64,000 bases of DNA, taken from positions 124,001 to 188,000 of the forward strand of contig JAKOGH010000768.1 of assembly GCA_024811115.1 (NCBI GenBank), read 5' to 3'. A program made the translations under genes and the position numbers. The stretch comes from Terana coerulea. Lineage: Eukaryota; Basidiomycota; Agaricomycetes; Polyporales; Phanerochaetaceae. Shown here in pieces: positions 1-11,601 of this stretch (the stretch's first letter is position 1; each line of letters begins with the position of its first letter). The notes beneath the pieces are model-generated. The model did not search any database, was not told where the DNA came from, and saw only the letters and a program-made list of their open reading frames with translations.

Positions 1-830
1 CGTGGCCGTGCATGCATGGCTTATGGACGGTGGTTTATAAGTAGGCACCACACAGCCCTCTGGAGTAACGGCGCACGAATGCCCGCGTAGTCAAGCACGA
101 CACAACATGCCCAACGCCGGCAGGCGAGTGCGACGCCGACGCCGCAAGAAGCCGGCGCACACGACACAACGTGTACCACACGAAGCGGCACGACGGCCAC
201 ACGGTGGTAACGGACGCGACGACGCCAACGCCCGGCGCGTGGGACGGTGGCAAAGCACGCGCGAGGGCCGGCGCAAGCGAGCGCACCGCCGCACAACAAA
301 GGGCCGACGCACGACCCAAGGACCAGGGCAGCAAGATACACAGGCGCAACGCCGAAGAATGCAGCACGCGCACCACGCCGACATCGGCCGCGGGACGTGG
401 CGAAGCACGGCATGCGCAGATCGACGCAGGCAAGCACGCCGCCCGACGAATAAGAAGCCGGTGTGCATGGCACGAAGGGTGTGGCAACGTATGCACGCAC
501 GCGCAGTGCCGATGGATGCGCACCACGCCAACACCGGTCGCGTGAGATGTGGCGAAGCACGGCACGCGAGCTGATGCAGGCAAGCGCGCCGCCGACACAA
601 AGGGCCAGCGCACGACCACGAGGACCAGGGCAGTGACCTACACGAGCACGATGCCAACGAGTGCAGCGTCGCGCACCATCGCGGCCGGCGTGTGGAACAT
701 GGTGAAGCCACTGACGTGTGTAGGCTGATGCTGGTGAGTGCGCCCCTCGTCAGAAGGGGCTGGTGCATGGCTTGTGAGGAGCAGGGTAGTGGTGTATGTC
801 AGCATATTACTGACAAATACAACACACAGG
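1..830. repeat. Degenerate tandem repeat, period about 150 bp
   Basis: GC-rich DNA in which the same word order recurs roughly every 150 bp. The element AAGCACG or a close variant appears near 89, 254, 405, 554 and 701. Longer shared blocks include GTGGCGAAGCACGGCA at about 399 and 549, and GCGCACCACGCC at about 369 and 519. Copies differ by many substitutions. The long open frames on both strands here come from GC-rich repeats lacking stops and are not believable genes. The array probably continues to the left of the window. A minisatellite or subtelomeric/heterochromatic repeat fits; I cannot tell which. Confidence 0.7.
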
Positions 831-1250
831 CAAGTATGGCACCTGGTGTGCAGGCTTATCTGCACAGTATGAGTAGTTTGGTGTATTAGGTAGTTTAGTT
901 TTGTATGTAAATAACCAAACATGGAATGTAATGTATCAGTCCAGATCAGCAGGGGGATTTCTCAGATGACTAGTCAAGCAGTAGTGGCATTATAGCTGCA
1001 TGTAAGGAACAAAATAGGACAGTAAGAAACAGAATAGCAGAGAAGTAGTGCTAATTGCCCTAATATATAGAACAATTAAGACAATTAGCAAAGGACCTCA
1101 CTAAACTGCCTTATTGGCCTTATGCACCTATTTATCTAATTGTGTTACTTTGATGCTTATGTGCAATGAATTAGTGCTTATCAGCAGGCATTAGGTAGAA
1201 ATAGTAGGGGAGTTTTTTCGGATGCAGCTACCTCACTGAGGTCTAGCTCA
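831..1250. other. AT-rich stretch without a recognisable gene
   Basis: Base composition drops sharply from the GC-rich array on the left to AT-rich sequence with many A runs. No coding frame or RNA gene can be supported. It joins directly onto the copia relic, so it may be decayed retroelement sequence, but no protein motif can be read here. Confidence 0.5.
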
Positions 1251-1503
1251 TGCCCTCCGACGCGACGACGCTCTACTCGGACAACCAAAGCGCCATTGCC
1301 CTAGCCAAGGACAACCACTTCCACTCTCACACTAAACATATCGACATTCATTTTCATTTCATTCGCTACCATATCAACCACAAGAACCTCATCATCGCCT
1401 ACTGCCTCTGACGATATGGTCGCTGATACCCTTACGAAGGCGCTTCCCTTTGATGAAGGCCAAGCACTTCGCTTCTGCCTTAGGCCGCAAGCTTGAAGGA
1501 GAG
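1251..1503 (+). mobile_element. Ty1/copia retrotransposon relic: end of the RNase H domain and polypurine tract
   Basis: The plus strand reads a typical copia RNase H terminus: LYSDNQSAIALAKDNHFHS, then TKHIDIHFHFIRYHI, then, after a stop and a frame change, MVADTLTKALPF. This is the domain that removes RNA from the RNA/DNA hybrid during reverse transcription. A purine-rich tract (GAAGGAGAG) lies directly before the LTR start, as expected for the plus-strand primer. The rest of gag-pol is absent and the frame is broken, so the copy is dead. Confidence 0.85.
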
Positions 1504-1837
1504 TGTCAAAGTTGGAGACTGAGTGCAGGCGCATAGGCATGCACGCGCGCTGCGCATGGACGCCCTGGCATCGGGCTTATCAGCGCCACAAGGTCTATTG
1601 ATTCCCTAGTACGGACTTGTTTCGTTTACCCCCTGACTCGTTCTCCGTCTCTGTCCCTTAATTTCTAGGCTCGCTACGAGCAACCGATCACTCTCTTATA
1701 TACCCACTCTCTCCGTTCGAGCACTCTCAGAGACTTTCCTATACTCTGAGCGTGCGTAGCCCTTCATTCTACGGACACGTCATGTACTCACATACTGCTG
1801 TAGTTCGGACTGACTGTCCGTCTGTTAGGTGAATACA
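1504..1837 (+). repeat. Probable 3' LTR of the copia element
   Basis: It begins with TGTCAAAG directly after the polypurine tract and could end at GAATACA, giving TG...CA termini and about 334 bp, a normal size for a copia LTR. It contains a TATA-like TCTTATATACCC near 1692-1703. The 3' boundary is an inference, because no 5' LTR exists in the window for comparison. Confidence 0.6.
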
Positions 1838-1851
1838 TACTAGAGACTTTC

Positions 1852-1889
1852 CCATACTCTGAGCTTCGGACTGACTGTCTGCCTGTTAG
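1852..1889 (+). repeat. Second, internally deleted copy of the LTR tail
   Basis: AGAGACTTTCCCATACTCTG followed by CTTCGGACTGACTGTCTGCC repeats two blocks that lie about 50 nt apart inside the LTR (near 1731 and 1803), but here they abut. This suggests a solo remnant or a rearranged LTR end. Confidence 0.6.
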
Positions 1890-1949
1890 CCTCATGCGCG
1901 TCCGGCCGTGCGAGCCGGACCCTTGCGAACTTTGATATCAGCGCATATC

Positions 1950-2690
1950 TTTGTTAGTTCATACATCGGCTGGGGTTGCACATCGGTGAGAGTCGGCCAG
2001 CCTGTCGACGTAACATTTCATATCGTCCCACAGAGACTGCGCAAGAAAAAACCTGATGATGGACGCCACATCAATGTACCCGAAAGGCTTTCATCCTGTG
2101 CAAACCGACTTTCTGCAAGATTTCCTGCATGTGGCACCAGTGATTACTCGTCTTGGAGTATGGCCGCCAGTCAAGTACTACTTTGTCAATTTTGGTATCG
2201 CAGTACAGATACCACCAGAGGTCACCCCCAAACTAGCGGTCGGAGAGCACGGCCTGGACCGGGAGGTGCCAGAACTATCGGCTACAGTTCTGTACGATCC
2301 ATTCAAGGTGGACATCTTCATAGTGGGCAACGTTTTCTGCAAGGAGGTCCATGCCGTACGTCTTCGCTATGTCTGTGGCCTCCTACGATGCTTATCTACT
2401 TCTCAAATACGTCTAGAAATTCTCCAACGTTCACTTCTTGAAGCTGTTGATCAAGTCTATGACACAGCGCGATCCTGATCAGTGTCCTGGACGCTGACGC
2501 TGGCATTGCAGCAGTGGCCGGAAGATTCAGCGGTGGAATATGTTTCGTACATCGAGGGTACCGTCTGCGGGAGTGGATTCCAATCAAGAGATTATATCCT
2601 TCGACATTGTTGCGTTTTGAAGCTTGGCATGATTCTCTCGAGACGATTCCTCTTCTGGACCGCACGATGGCTCGAAATACTGAGCCGCCT
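1950..2690 (+). pseudogene. 5'-truncated FunK-like protein kinase relic
   Basis: Recognisable only by comparison with the three related genes at 12.2, 24.3 and 36.3 kb. A VAHR...DCARKNLMMD catalytic loop can be read across an intron (donor near 2000, acceptor near 2038) that splits the Arg codon exactly as in the paralogues. The conserved GFHP, VPELS and YDPFKVDIF blocks follow. The DFG motif is NFG (YYFVNFGIAV), so the metal-binding Asp is missing. Frameshifts and stops break the C-terminal part after SMTQRDPD near 2460-2480. The N-lobe is absent; the copia LTR tail lies where it would be. Clearly a decayed gene. Confidence 0.75.
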
Positions 2691-2699
2691 TGGTTGATG

Positions 2700-5600
2700 A
2701 GCTGTCCATCCTCTAGTACTGTATCTATTATTTTGCTTCCTCACCGGGTTGTGCTTCATTTACTTTCTTCTTCAGACTCTACACTGTTGTTTGTACACTT
2801 TTAACACATAGAGCCAGCTCAACTGCGCTAATACGTTCAACCATAATGACCATCCTTGTAGAATGTGAGGAACAGGTGGTGCGAGCGACTGAGTAGTCTC
2901 CTCAGCAAGGTCCCGCAACACCAAGTCCGCGAACACCCTTTTATTTGTGCTTTCAGCACCGGCCCATGAGATGATATGATTATTAGACCCGCTGCAGGCG
3001 TATGGCGCACATCACGCCCCTCGGACAGTTCAAAGCTAGTCATTATTGACAGGAGATGGATGCGGGAAGGGCGTCCTTTAGGTCATTTCGCCGATGTCGG
3101 TCTTAGTGCTTAGATATAACCACAAATGAATTGTACGGATATGGGCGACGGACGGTATCTGAGTAATCATTGCATGACACTGGCATATATGTTTAGAAAA
3201 ACAGCATTGATATACAACTATCTCAAAACAAGTCTACTCTCAAAGCCGACAAGGTTTGGTTTGGACTTCCTCTGGTCAACGGGCGTCAGAATGCAGAGCA
3301 CCGTACCACGCGGTCATGCTCTTGATGTATGAGCCCTGAGCCCTGAGCCGGACATGACGGTGGGGCATCTATCAACTTGTGTTGATAAGTAGCGTATCAA
3401 GAGAGCTTCTGAGAACGTACTATGGCATACATTGTCACACGCCCAAAATACGCCCCCTTTCGAAGACCGTAGCTCGTGCTTGAGAAAATCCATGAGCCGC
3501 ACATGGTTGTAAACGGAGAAGAGTGGTGTGCTAGTGAAGTTATGGCTGCTTGCGGTTATTGTTGCGCTGACTATCAGTACTATGACTCATGCAAGGGCTA
3601 ACGTGGTCTCTGTAAGGTAGGACACTGAGTCGTAGTGTAAGCCCATTGCGTGGTAGCAACTCACCCGGAAACCTTCCTGATTATGAGAGAAATGCAAGAT
3701 ACAAGCCGACTGCAACCCTGCTTCGTAGACAATAGGAAGCTCCGTGCCGACGAGGACCTGACAACGCTTAGATCACAGCTCTCACCGTTGGCGGTAAGCA
3801 TGCTACCTGACGCCCGTATGATGGGTACAGGACATCCAAGTTGGGGATATTTGCGCTACGTTCTTTGATGTTCTTTGAGATAGCATAGAGTAGAATTTCA
3901 ACAGAGGTTCCAAGTTCCCAGCACCCGGCCGCGAGTCACCGAGAGTTCTGGGAACAGTGATGACTCCAGAATCAGATGGGAAGGCATCATGTCTAGAAGC
4001 GAAATGAGGAGAGATTAATCTGAGTACATTTGGACGACATACCCCACGTTCCCTGTTTAGACGATCCGCCCAAAACGGCGCTGAGAGATCACAGTCTGTG
4101 CATTAAGTCTCGAGCTCCCAGTGTGCGGCCACGAGTCACCCTGTTCCTGAGCCATGATCTTCGGAGGTGGGGCGCTCGTATCATGCAGCGAGGACGAGGG
4201 CGTTCGAGAAGCGGTTGTGAAACTGCATCGATGCACAGGAAGTTGTCCGGTTTTGAAGGGCGTGCGATGGGCGTAGGAGATGTCCACGCCCGTTCTGATC
4301 TCTACAAAGGGCGACGTGGATTTTGGTGCTCCAGAGTAGTAGGGGAAATCATGGCTGTAGTGTGCAGTCACGTCGCAGCCAAGCTGAATGGTGAACGTGG
4401 CAACCAAAGCGTGCTGCTGACTATAGGAGATTATTTGGGCATTGTTTGTGTCTATGAACGGCTTATATAATCTACTCTCACAGCGATCAGAGCGATGTTT
4501 GAGGATGACTGCTACTCGCAGCCCATAGCTGCGTTGCTCGTCCACTTGAGTCACTAGAAAGCTTCCCGACACTGCACAGAGTAATTCGCAGTGTGCTGAC
4601 CACTGTCAGGGGCGAACAGGATAATGGCGCCTTGGTAGGCGCCCAAAAGAGCGAGAAGCTCCGATGCCCTGAAAGCGGTGGGAGGCGGGAGTCGGCCTCA
4701 CCTTGAAGCAGTCATCACACTCACCTTGCAGCTAAGTCAGACGTCATAAGCAATGTGCTCGACATCTCGCTTATGCGTAGAGTTTTAAAGTCTTTCTATA
4801 AAGTGTACACACCTTTCCAACATGCGCTGGCCTGCAGCTCCGAGTTCGGAGGCACAGCGGATATATTCTCAACACTGCACGGCCGAACTAGTGCACCTCT
4901 CTCAAAAACATATGGGCACGTAACTTCATCTGAGATAACAGTGTAAGCACTCATCATGCCATGCGATATGCCGTGGTTGCCCTTCCAGCATCTACTATCC
5001 TGGGGGCCAGCGCCGTTGCCGCCAATGAACGAAAGACTCGGAGGAAGGTAGTGGTGCGTTCAGTACCACATTGGGGACGGTTTTTGAGACCGGTGGATAT
5101 GTGTAAGTCTTGGCGCACAGACTACGTATCCCTGTAAGCAATACGCTGTCTCTGCCATGTCGCAAACACGGTGAATCAACCTCCACGACTTGCGGACATA
5201 CCCGTTGGTATACTCGCATGGCCAACATGAAGGCACTCACTGTACTTCGTCTCTGCTCCACTGATGTCCAAGAAGCCTCATGGCGTGAATCCCACCCATC
5301 TTCGCCACAGTGAAGCATATTCTCCTATAGCCTGAGCTTCCCGCAATGCCACTGCGTCTCAAGAATGTCTGAGTTGTCTTGGAGTCTTCGCAACAAGTGC
5401 CGCAACAGAGAAAGCATATGCGTGAGACAATATCCTGAGAGTGTACATTGTTAGCAGCTCTTGAAGAGCTGATCGTCGTCCGTAAGGACGCAGCAGAGGA
5501 GAGGAGACGCACCATGAAGCTATAACCATGTCGAAGGGCCGACTTCGTTAACTTCTAACGCAAGGATTTCAAGATGCTCATCCCGCCTAAGTTGCCACCA

Positions 5601-7650
5601 ATAATATGTAAATGCCAGAGCTCAAGTCAGCGCAGTCGGCTGGAGGCTCATGGTGCACATGCGAGGTAGCTGAGACATAGTACGACGGTGCCAGTATGAA
5701 CCAGAAATGCATTATTGTTCAGCAATAGTACGAAGTTTGTGTCAGAGCGAGGCTGGTAGCGAAGAATATCGGCATTAGCTGAGGAGCCCTGGATGAGGCC
5801 GGGAGAGAGTTGGATGTGGGGGTTGGGAGCGCGGCACACTGCCAGCCTGCTGCCAGCGCACTGGCGAACCTCCGTAGCGCTGTTCGTGGTCAGGCGGTTG
5901 CCTGTTGCCGCACATCAACTCGTGTACACTTTGCATACACCCAATACATGCCTGTCCTTTCAGGGCTTTGCCATCCAAGCCTCTGCGCCAGCGAGCAACT
6001 TGGCTGCCATGTTGAAGGAATGTTCAGCAGCTCATTGTTAGCAGTAGCATTGTCGAGAATGCTTACGGAGCGTATTGTATCCTGTGCCTTGCAGAGTCGT
6101 GGTGGCTGCCACCCGTACAAGGACGTCGGTTGATATTTGCCATTACGAAGACCAGGGACAAACGCAGGACAGTACCTCTTGCACTTGTACACCAATTAAT
6201 AGCAAACACGGTTGTCGTGCTGACCGTCGACCATTCAATGGTGTCTCGTGTTCCAAACTGTTCTATCTGCGTCATTTGCTTCTATACAGTACTGTCAGTC
6301 GGAGCTAAACTAGGCACGGCTCGTTGTTACATGTATGACACCCACAGGGCGGATGTGTCAAACCATTGCTAAGGAATACAAGACCCATCTGTTGCACGCT
6401 GCAGAATGACAGCGATGAGGTAAATTCCTGCCTTGTACTGTGAAATGAAGACGTCTCAGCCGCATGCGTCCCGAGGGTTGATGAGCTATACTGGCAGCGT
6501 CAGCTTCTCTCTATTTGCTTGGCTGTTAGAGTTTCTGCAACAAGATTATGCGTGTCAGTGCCAGTGAAGGAGCTGCAGTGACAATGCCCAACGCACCATG
6601 TGTACAAGGGATCCAGGCAATACTCCTCGGTCACCACCATCGTCACACCGGTATGAGAAGCCAAGTGCTGTCACGCGAACGGACCCTCAACCTGAACTTC
6701 CCGCTCAGGCAACGTGTAGCGGGTGGTCATCTGCTGGACAAGGGCAGAGAGAAATGGCCGAGATTTGGTGAGATAGATTGATCGGAGACTCCAGCTTTCA
6801 TGCGTGAAACGAGTCGGCTTGCGCCCACGAGGCGTCCATCTTCTTGTAATAGCTGCTGTGCCTATGGGCAACATCCTTGCAGTCATCTAAGAGAGTAAAA
6901 AGTTGCCTCCTATGACTAGTACTGTTGTCCATTGTATCTGGCTTGGTGCATGACACCGCCGTGAACACTGGACCTGAAAACCTGAAATTCGAACACAGCT
7001 TCTTAGGGGCAATACAATATCATGTAGAGCTCACAAAATACCTGTTTGAGCTGCTGAGAATTGCAAAAGCCTGTCGTGACCGGCGCGAAGAGGCAGTTGG
7101 GACGAGATAGGTGTCAGACGGAAAAGGGTCGATGAGCAAGCGTCTGTTCATGTTGTGCTTTGCTGATGACACATGCTGGCGCCTATCCAAAGCACGCGAC
7201 CATCATGCGATGATCTTTTATCGGAAACTGTTTGGCATCTGTTTATCCATGTGTTCCTCTTATCTTACTGGTTCCCACGGCCTGACACCAAAGCAACAGC
7301 TTTGCAGAACGCATCCATGGAACACGACCAGTACTAGTCTCTCCAGACAGACCTTATGTCATCGACGATTACATTCGATCCTCTCGAAGGTCTGTCTAGA
7401 GAGACTAGCCAGTTCCGCTGGGGTCTTGAGTGCTTTTACATAGGTGACAGCGGGATCGAGATGTATTCTGACACCTGTAGGGCGAAACGTAAGTAGTCTC
7501 AAGGTGTGCAAGTCCATTGTCAGACATTCTAGAATACTAAATATACTATACAGTTATCTGTTACACATGGCAGGCAACTCTTCGCACAATGAAGAAGCCC
7601 GTGAGTCACTGCCCAGTGAGGTCATCGCAGCCGAGCTACAGAAATGCTGA
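2700..7650. other. About 5 kb with no supportable gene
   Basis: Open frames on both strands are short, overlapping and without recognisable motifs or believable splice chains. The only structures I can point to are a weak degenerate repeat (GCGGCCACGAGTCACC near 4128 against CCGGCCGCGAGTCACC near 3926) and the inverted repeat at 7334-7408. It may be decayed accessory or transposon sequence. Confidence 0.5.
7334..7408. repeat. Near-perfect inverted repeat (22-bp arms, 31-nt spacer)
   Basis: The left arm at 7334-7355 (CTAGTCTCTCCAGACAGACC plus TT) matches the reverse complement of 7387-7408 at 21 of 22 positions. A transcript from either strand could fold into a stable hairpin. No gene is visible around it. 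It could be a miniature transposon core, a small-RNA precursor or a chance palindrome left by a local inversion. Confidence 0.7.
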
Positions 7651-10366
7651 TCAGAGCCTGGACACGACCTCATCGGCAGTAGGCCTGCTCTGACTATCAG
7701 TGTTCCAGCAGTCGCGGCACAACGTCCACAGCTCGGCGCGCATTGTCTCTGACTTGCTTGGCTGCTTGGGGGTGTGATGGAAGTTCCCCGCGAAGAACAG
7801 CCGCTCGTATCTCGCTATTCTTGTTACCATACTTCGCATATGGATCTTCCCCAGTGTATAGCTCAAACCTTGTGAGCGTACACCTTATACAACAATGTCA
7901 AATGCTAACCTCCATGCAGACGTGGCCGAAAGAATATATGTCTCCCGGCGGTGTGGGACGTGCTGTTCCAGAGGATGCTTCGTTGCCGATTACTTCAGGC
8001 GCGATCCACCTCACATTCCCTGACCGTGCCGACTGGTATCTCGCACTTTGACCGCTCACAAAGACAGCCAGCCCAAAATCCGTGATCTTGACAGTTCCTG
8101 CCGCATCGACCAAGATGTTGGGCTACATTAGGCAAGTGGTCAAGAGGGAGAAGCATCAGAGAGTAACGTGCTGACCCACCCCTCTAAGATCACCGTGCGC
8201 AATACGTTCTTGATGTAGGTATGCCACACCACGAGCTATTTGCGAGATCTGTGGAAATCCGTCATATCTGTGGCACAACGCAAGGTTGAAACGACTTGTA
8301 CCCATTTATCCATCAAGCGGTCCAGTTCCGACATGGTATGTCGCGTTCTGCCAGACATAATCTTCGCACGATATTGCCTGACAGTTCCATGCTCCATCCA
8401 CGGTGTAATAATATGAGGCACACCGCTATCCTTGGCGATCCCGAGTACCTCAATGATATGAGCGTGCCGTGTTGTCTTGCAGGTCAGAAGTTCGAGATAC
8501 ATTTCCTGTATGTTATAGATGTTCAGCGTAATGTATCGTGGCAGCTGAACTCACGTAGACTGCTAGTCAACCTACCTTCATCTGAGAAGTCGTGTCCACC
8601 GAAGTGGCAAATGCTCGGAGACTCTTCATTGCCACCTTCTGCGTCTTTCCCATAGCGCCCAGGTCGACATTGCCGAAGCCACCGCCGTATTTCTTTTCCA
8701 TCTTCTCTACATATTTATCTCCGGTCAGCAGAAACGCCCGTGGTAGACTTCCCGATGTCTGAGCCAAAGACGTCAAGATGCGACGTAGTGCATCCCTTCG
8801 ATGAGCACTCTGGCGATTGTCCCCGAGCTCCTCAATTTTCTAATCCAATACCAACAACTCAATGCACAACAGACAGCCCGCCGGGAGGTAACGTACCTTG
8901 AATAATGATTGAAAAACCTCCTCTAAGTGATCGCCTCGTAGACAAGACAAAAGCTCCCTATAGTAGTGCGAACGATTACGATCGACTTGTTCAGCTTCCC
9001 GGATGGCCATACCAAGCAGGGACCAGCGAAATTCATTAAAGGTTTCCTCAGGAGAAGGACTTCCCGGATGCAACGCCGCCTGCATCCTTGCCCTAAGCCT
9101 CATCAATCTGAAATGTCGTAGGACAAAATCCTTTCGTGCAATGTCGGCCACATCTTTGTTTTGAGCGGACATCTCGTACTCTTGATAGGTGGTACCTTCA
9201 CCGGGATTAAGACTTGTCCGAGGCATCACTCAACAAACGCAGCACGTACGAGGGTAAAACTGAATCCAGCCGTGCACGAGGACCATCGCCGCAAGTGTCT
9301 CCCTCGCAATTTGCTGCAAATGAATGACCATCTCTGTGTGCACTTTCTCCTTCTGCTCTTCAGACAAAGGATTCTGTTCCTTGGGCGCGGACTGCTGCTC
9401 CTCGGATGATAGTATCTGCTTTTGAAAGTATTCATGCCTTGCATAAGCCAGCTGAGTGACGCACTGGTCTACAACATCCTCCAGTGCATCAAAATGGGGA
9501 TATTGTATCGCATCAAGGTCGATGTTTGTGCGCTCAAGCGAGTGTATCAGCTCGGTAGCTCCGAACGCCAGCATCGCACTAATAACCGTAAGGCATTCTT
9601 GCTGGGTGGCAGTCAATTTTCAAGTTCACAGCAGGACTGTTTACTCTCTCACCAAAACATCATCCTCCGGTGCAAACGGCTTGCACTCAAAAAGCTCTAC
9701 TGCCAATGAACGCAAGTTCACCATAAGACGGAGAGCCGGCCAAGGGACCTCGGGCAGCTTCTGCGCAGAAGAAGGAATAGGTCGAGCTTCCAGTCTCATA
9801 TCAACGTAAAGAGTTCCAATTCTCTTTGCGTCCATGTTAAGTATTTCCCTTTCCAGATTGGTTTGACCTGCAGCGTCACAGCTCGTAAATTGAGTCCCAG
9901 AGGGAAGTATCAGAACCGCGCACCCTGCGCAATCAGAGCGCCTGTCTTTACATGGACCTTTCCAATAAAGATATCTTCCCCGTGTTCGTCCTTCGTACTG
10001 AACTTGAAAATCAGGGTATACGCTCCCGCTGGCAAAGCACTGGACATCTCTTTTAACGTGATACTGAGAACTACAGTAGTCAAGTACTCACATGCGCTTT
10101 GACTCGCCGGGGCTCCGTGAAACCCAACCGAAGGATAATGTCACCTCTCCCTCTGACAGATAATACCCATCTCCAAAGTGATGTACAGTTCCGACTAGAC
10201 TTCCAATTTCCAGTCGTACACTCCGTCCGCTTTGCTTTACGCCAACTGAAGTGGCTCTGAAGGTCGCACGGAGGGCTGATAACGGCGATCAGTTATGGCG
10301 ACCAAGCCGGTGCAGCTTTGAGTCGTACAAAGTACGCGAACTGGCACTGTTGAATCTTTGCTCCAT
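7651..10366 (-). CDS. C2-helical-TKL-type protein kinase (copy a)
   Basis: Multi-intron gene for a probable Ser/Thr or dual-specificity kinase. The first exon starts MEQRFNSASSRT and its intron (donor GTACGA, acceptor TTCAG) leads into a C2-like beta-sandwich: SVRLEIGSL, GAYTLIFKFSTKDEHGED, FIGKVHV. An alpha-helical region follows (about 8.84-9.83 kb), with SHYYRELLSCLRG near its end. The kinase shows a Gly loop KYGGGFGNV, VAMK lysine, GVAYLHQERIAHGDLRG (HGD instead of HRD), PNILVD, ITDFGLAVF, RWIAPEV and a final RPTADEVVSRL before the stop at 7651. All catalytic residues are present. Exon joins were read by eye; kinase parts are secure, the helical exons less so. The substrate is unknown. 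Confidence 0.8.
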
Positions 10367-10680
10367 GTTGGCTCATTTGGGAGGGGCTCCATCGATCTTG
10401 AGGTCTAGCGTCGAGGATGTGCGAGCGGGATGGAGATTGTTATGGACAAGGAGCTGAACCAAAGCTTAACATCAGCTGAAAGCGCTGTCCGACCGAGAGC
10501 CAACGTGCCTCTTTCCCACCTTCAAGTTTGTCTCTGAGTCACTTCACTCGCAGTAGTGCATGCATGCGACTCGTAAACACCATCAATAAAGCTCTATCGG
10601 ATACAAGTACCGGTCTGTAACAGACACGTAGAGACGGAAGGTTATGTACATAGGGAAATCCTCAAGTTCTCCTGCCAGAA

Positions 10681-11601
10681 CTACGCCTCCGGGTGCTCGT
10701 CGTGGTTCTCGAGAAAGCTATCGGGATGTGAGACGAAGCTGTAGTTGTCGACGTCGCGCTCCCGATCGAAATGAACGAAGCTGAAATTATCGCCATTATC
10801 GTGAGGAGCCCTCCGTTGATCATCGCCATTGTCTGCTAGCACGGAGCTCGGTTAGCCGTAGTTTTTGCGGAGAGTGGGCGGCTTACCTTGCCCATTCGAC
10901 CCCGGTCTGACCAGATCCTCGTCCTCCTTTTCGATGTCGATAACGCTTGTCTTTTCTGTGGGAGCCTCCGGCTTGTATTGACGTTTTCGCGTGTTGGCGG
11001 TGGTCTTCTATGGCCGTACAAAACAAAACAAAACAGGAAATTGACTACTGCTTCAACAGGAGGCAAAGAACCAAGGACCACTTACTATATAATTGGAACG
11101 CAACGTTTCGACGGACTGACGCAATTGGTTCACTGACTCCACGAACGCCTTCCGTTCACGGGATTCGAGCTCTGTTGTGCTACAGATTATATCTAACTGA
11201 CCTATGTACGTGTCGACTTGGTCTTGTAAACTATGTGGTGCTGTTGAGTGCAGAAACCGGGCTGATGAAAGGCAACACGGGACTCACTCTATGAAGCTAA
11301 AGTAAAGCGTCTCTACGGAGTGGCACTGATACAGCTTCGTGACATGGTCATAGCTTCCTCGCTCAAGCTCCTCCTTTTGTAGCCTCTCAATGTCTGTTTT
11401 CAGCGCTTTGAGTTTTTCCGTAATATCGTTTAGGGTGTCGAATAGCTCTTGCGAAGTCATCGTAGGCCGAGATGTGTCTCCGCGCGCCGTTAAGTCCGCG
11501 ATCGCCTTAGAAACAAATTTGCTCAAAGCGCCAATGGAAAGGATCGAATTTCTCTTGTTGCCGCGCGATACTGACGTTTTTGCGGGAGTGGATGGTCGCA
11601 T
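10681..11601 (-). CDS. Small coiled-coil protein with duplicated DN[FY]SFV tail motif
   Basis: Predicted 244 aa in four exons: 11288-11601, 11086-11230, 10887-11007 and 10681-10835 (complement), all GT-AG and in phase. Residues about 20-150 are helical with heptad-like spacing (SKFVSKAIADL, DITEKLKALKTDIERLQKEE, FVESVNQLRQSVETL). The tail is acidic and ends with two copies of a short motif, DNFSFV at 209-214 and DNYSFV at 223-228, 14 residues apart. No known domain recognised. It lies 314 bp from the end of the TKL-type kinase on its right side in transcription (both minus strand) and is divergent from the FunK-like kinase at 12,188. Function unknown; an adaptor role is a guess. Confidence 0.75.

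Noticed and set aside
21..768. Overlapping long open frames of 150-225 codons on both strands
   Set aside because: They lie in a GC-rich tandem repeat, overlap in several frames, have repetitive Arg/Ala/His/Cys-rich translations and no domain.
4030..4572. Open frames of 146 and 171 codons on opposite strands
   Set aside because: They mirror each other, show no motif and no intron logic. A faint resemblance to kinase words could not be extended.
5890..6372. Minus-strand frame of about 100 codons and plus-strand frames around it
   Set aside because: No recognisable family, no splice partners, stops on both sides.
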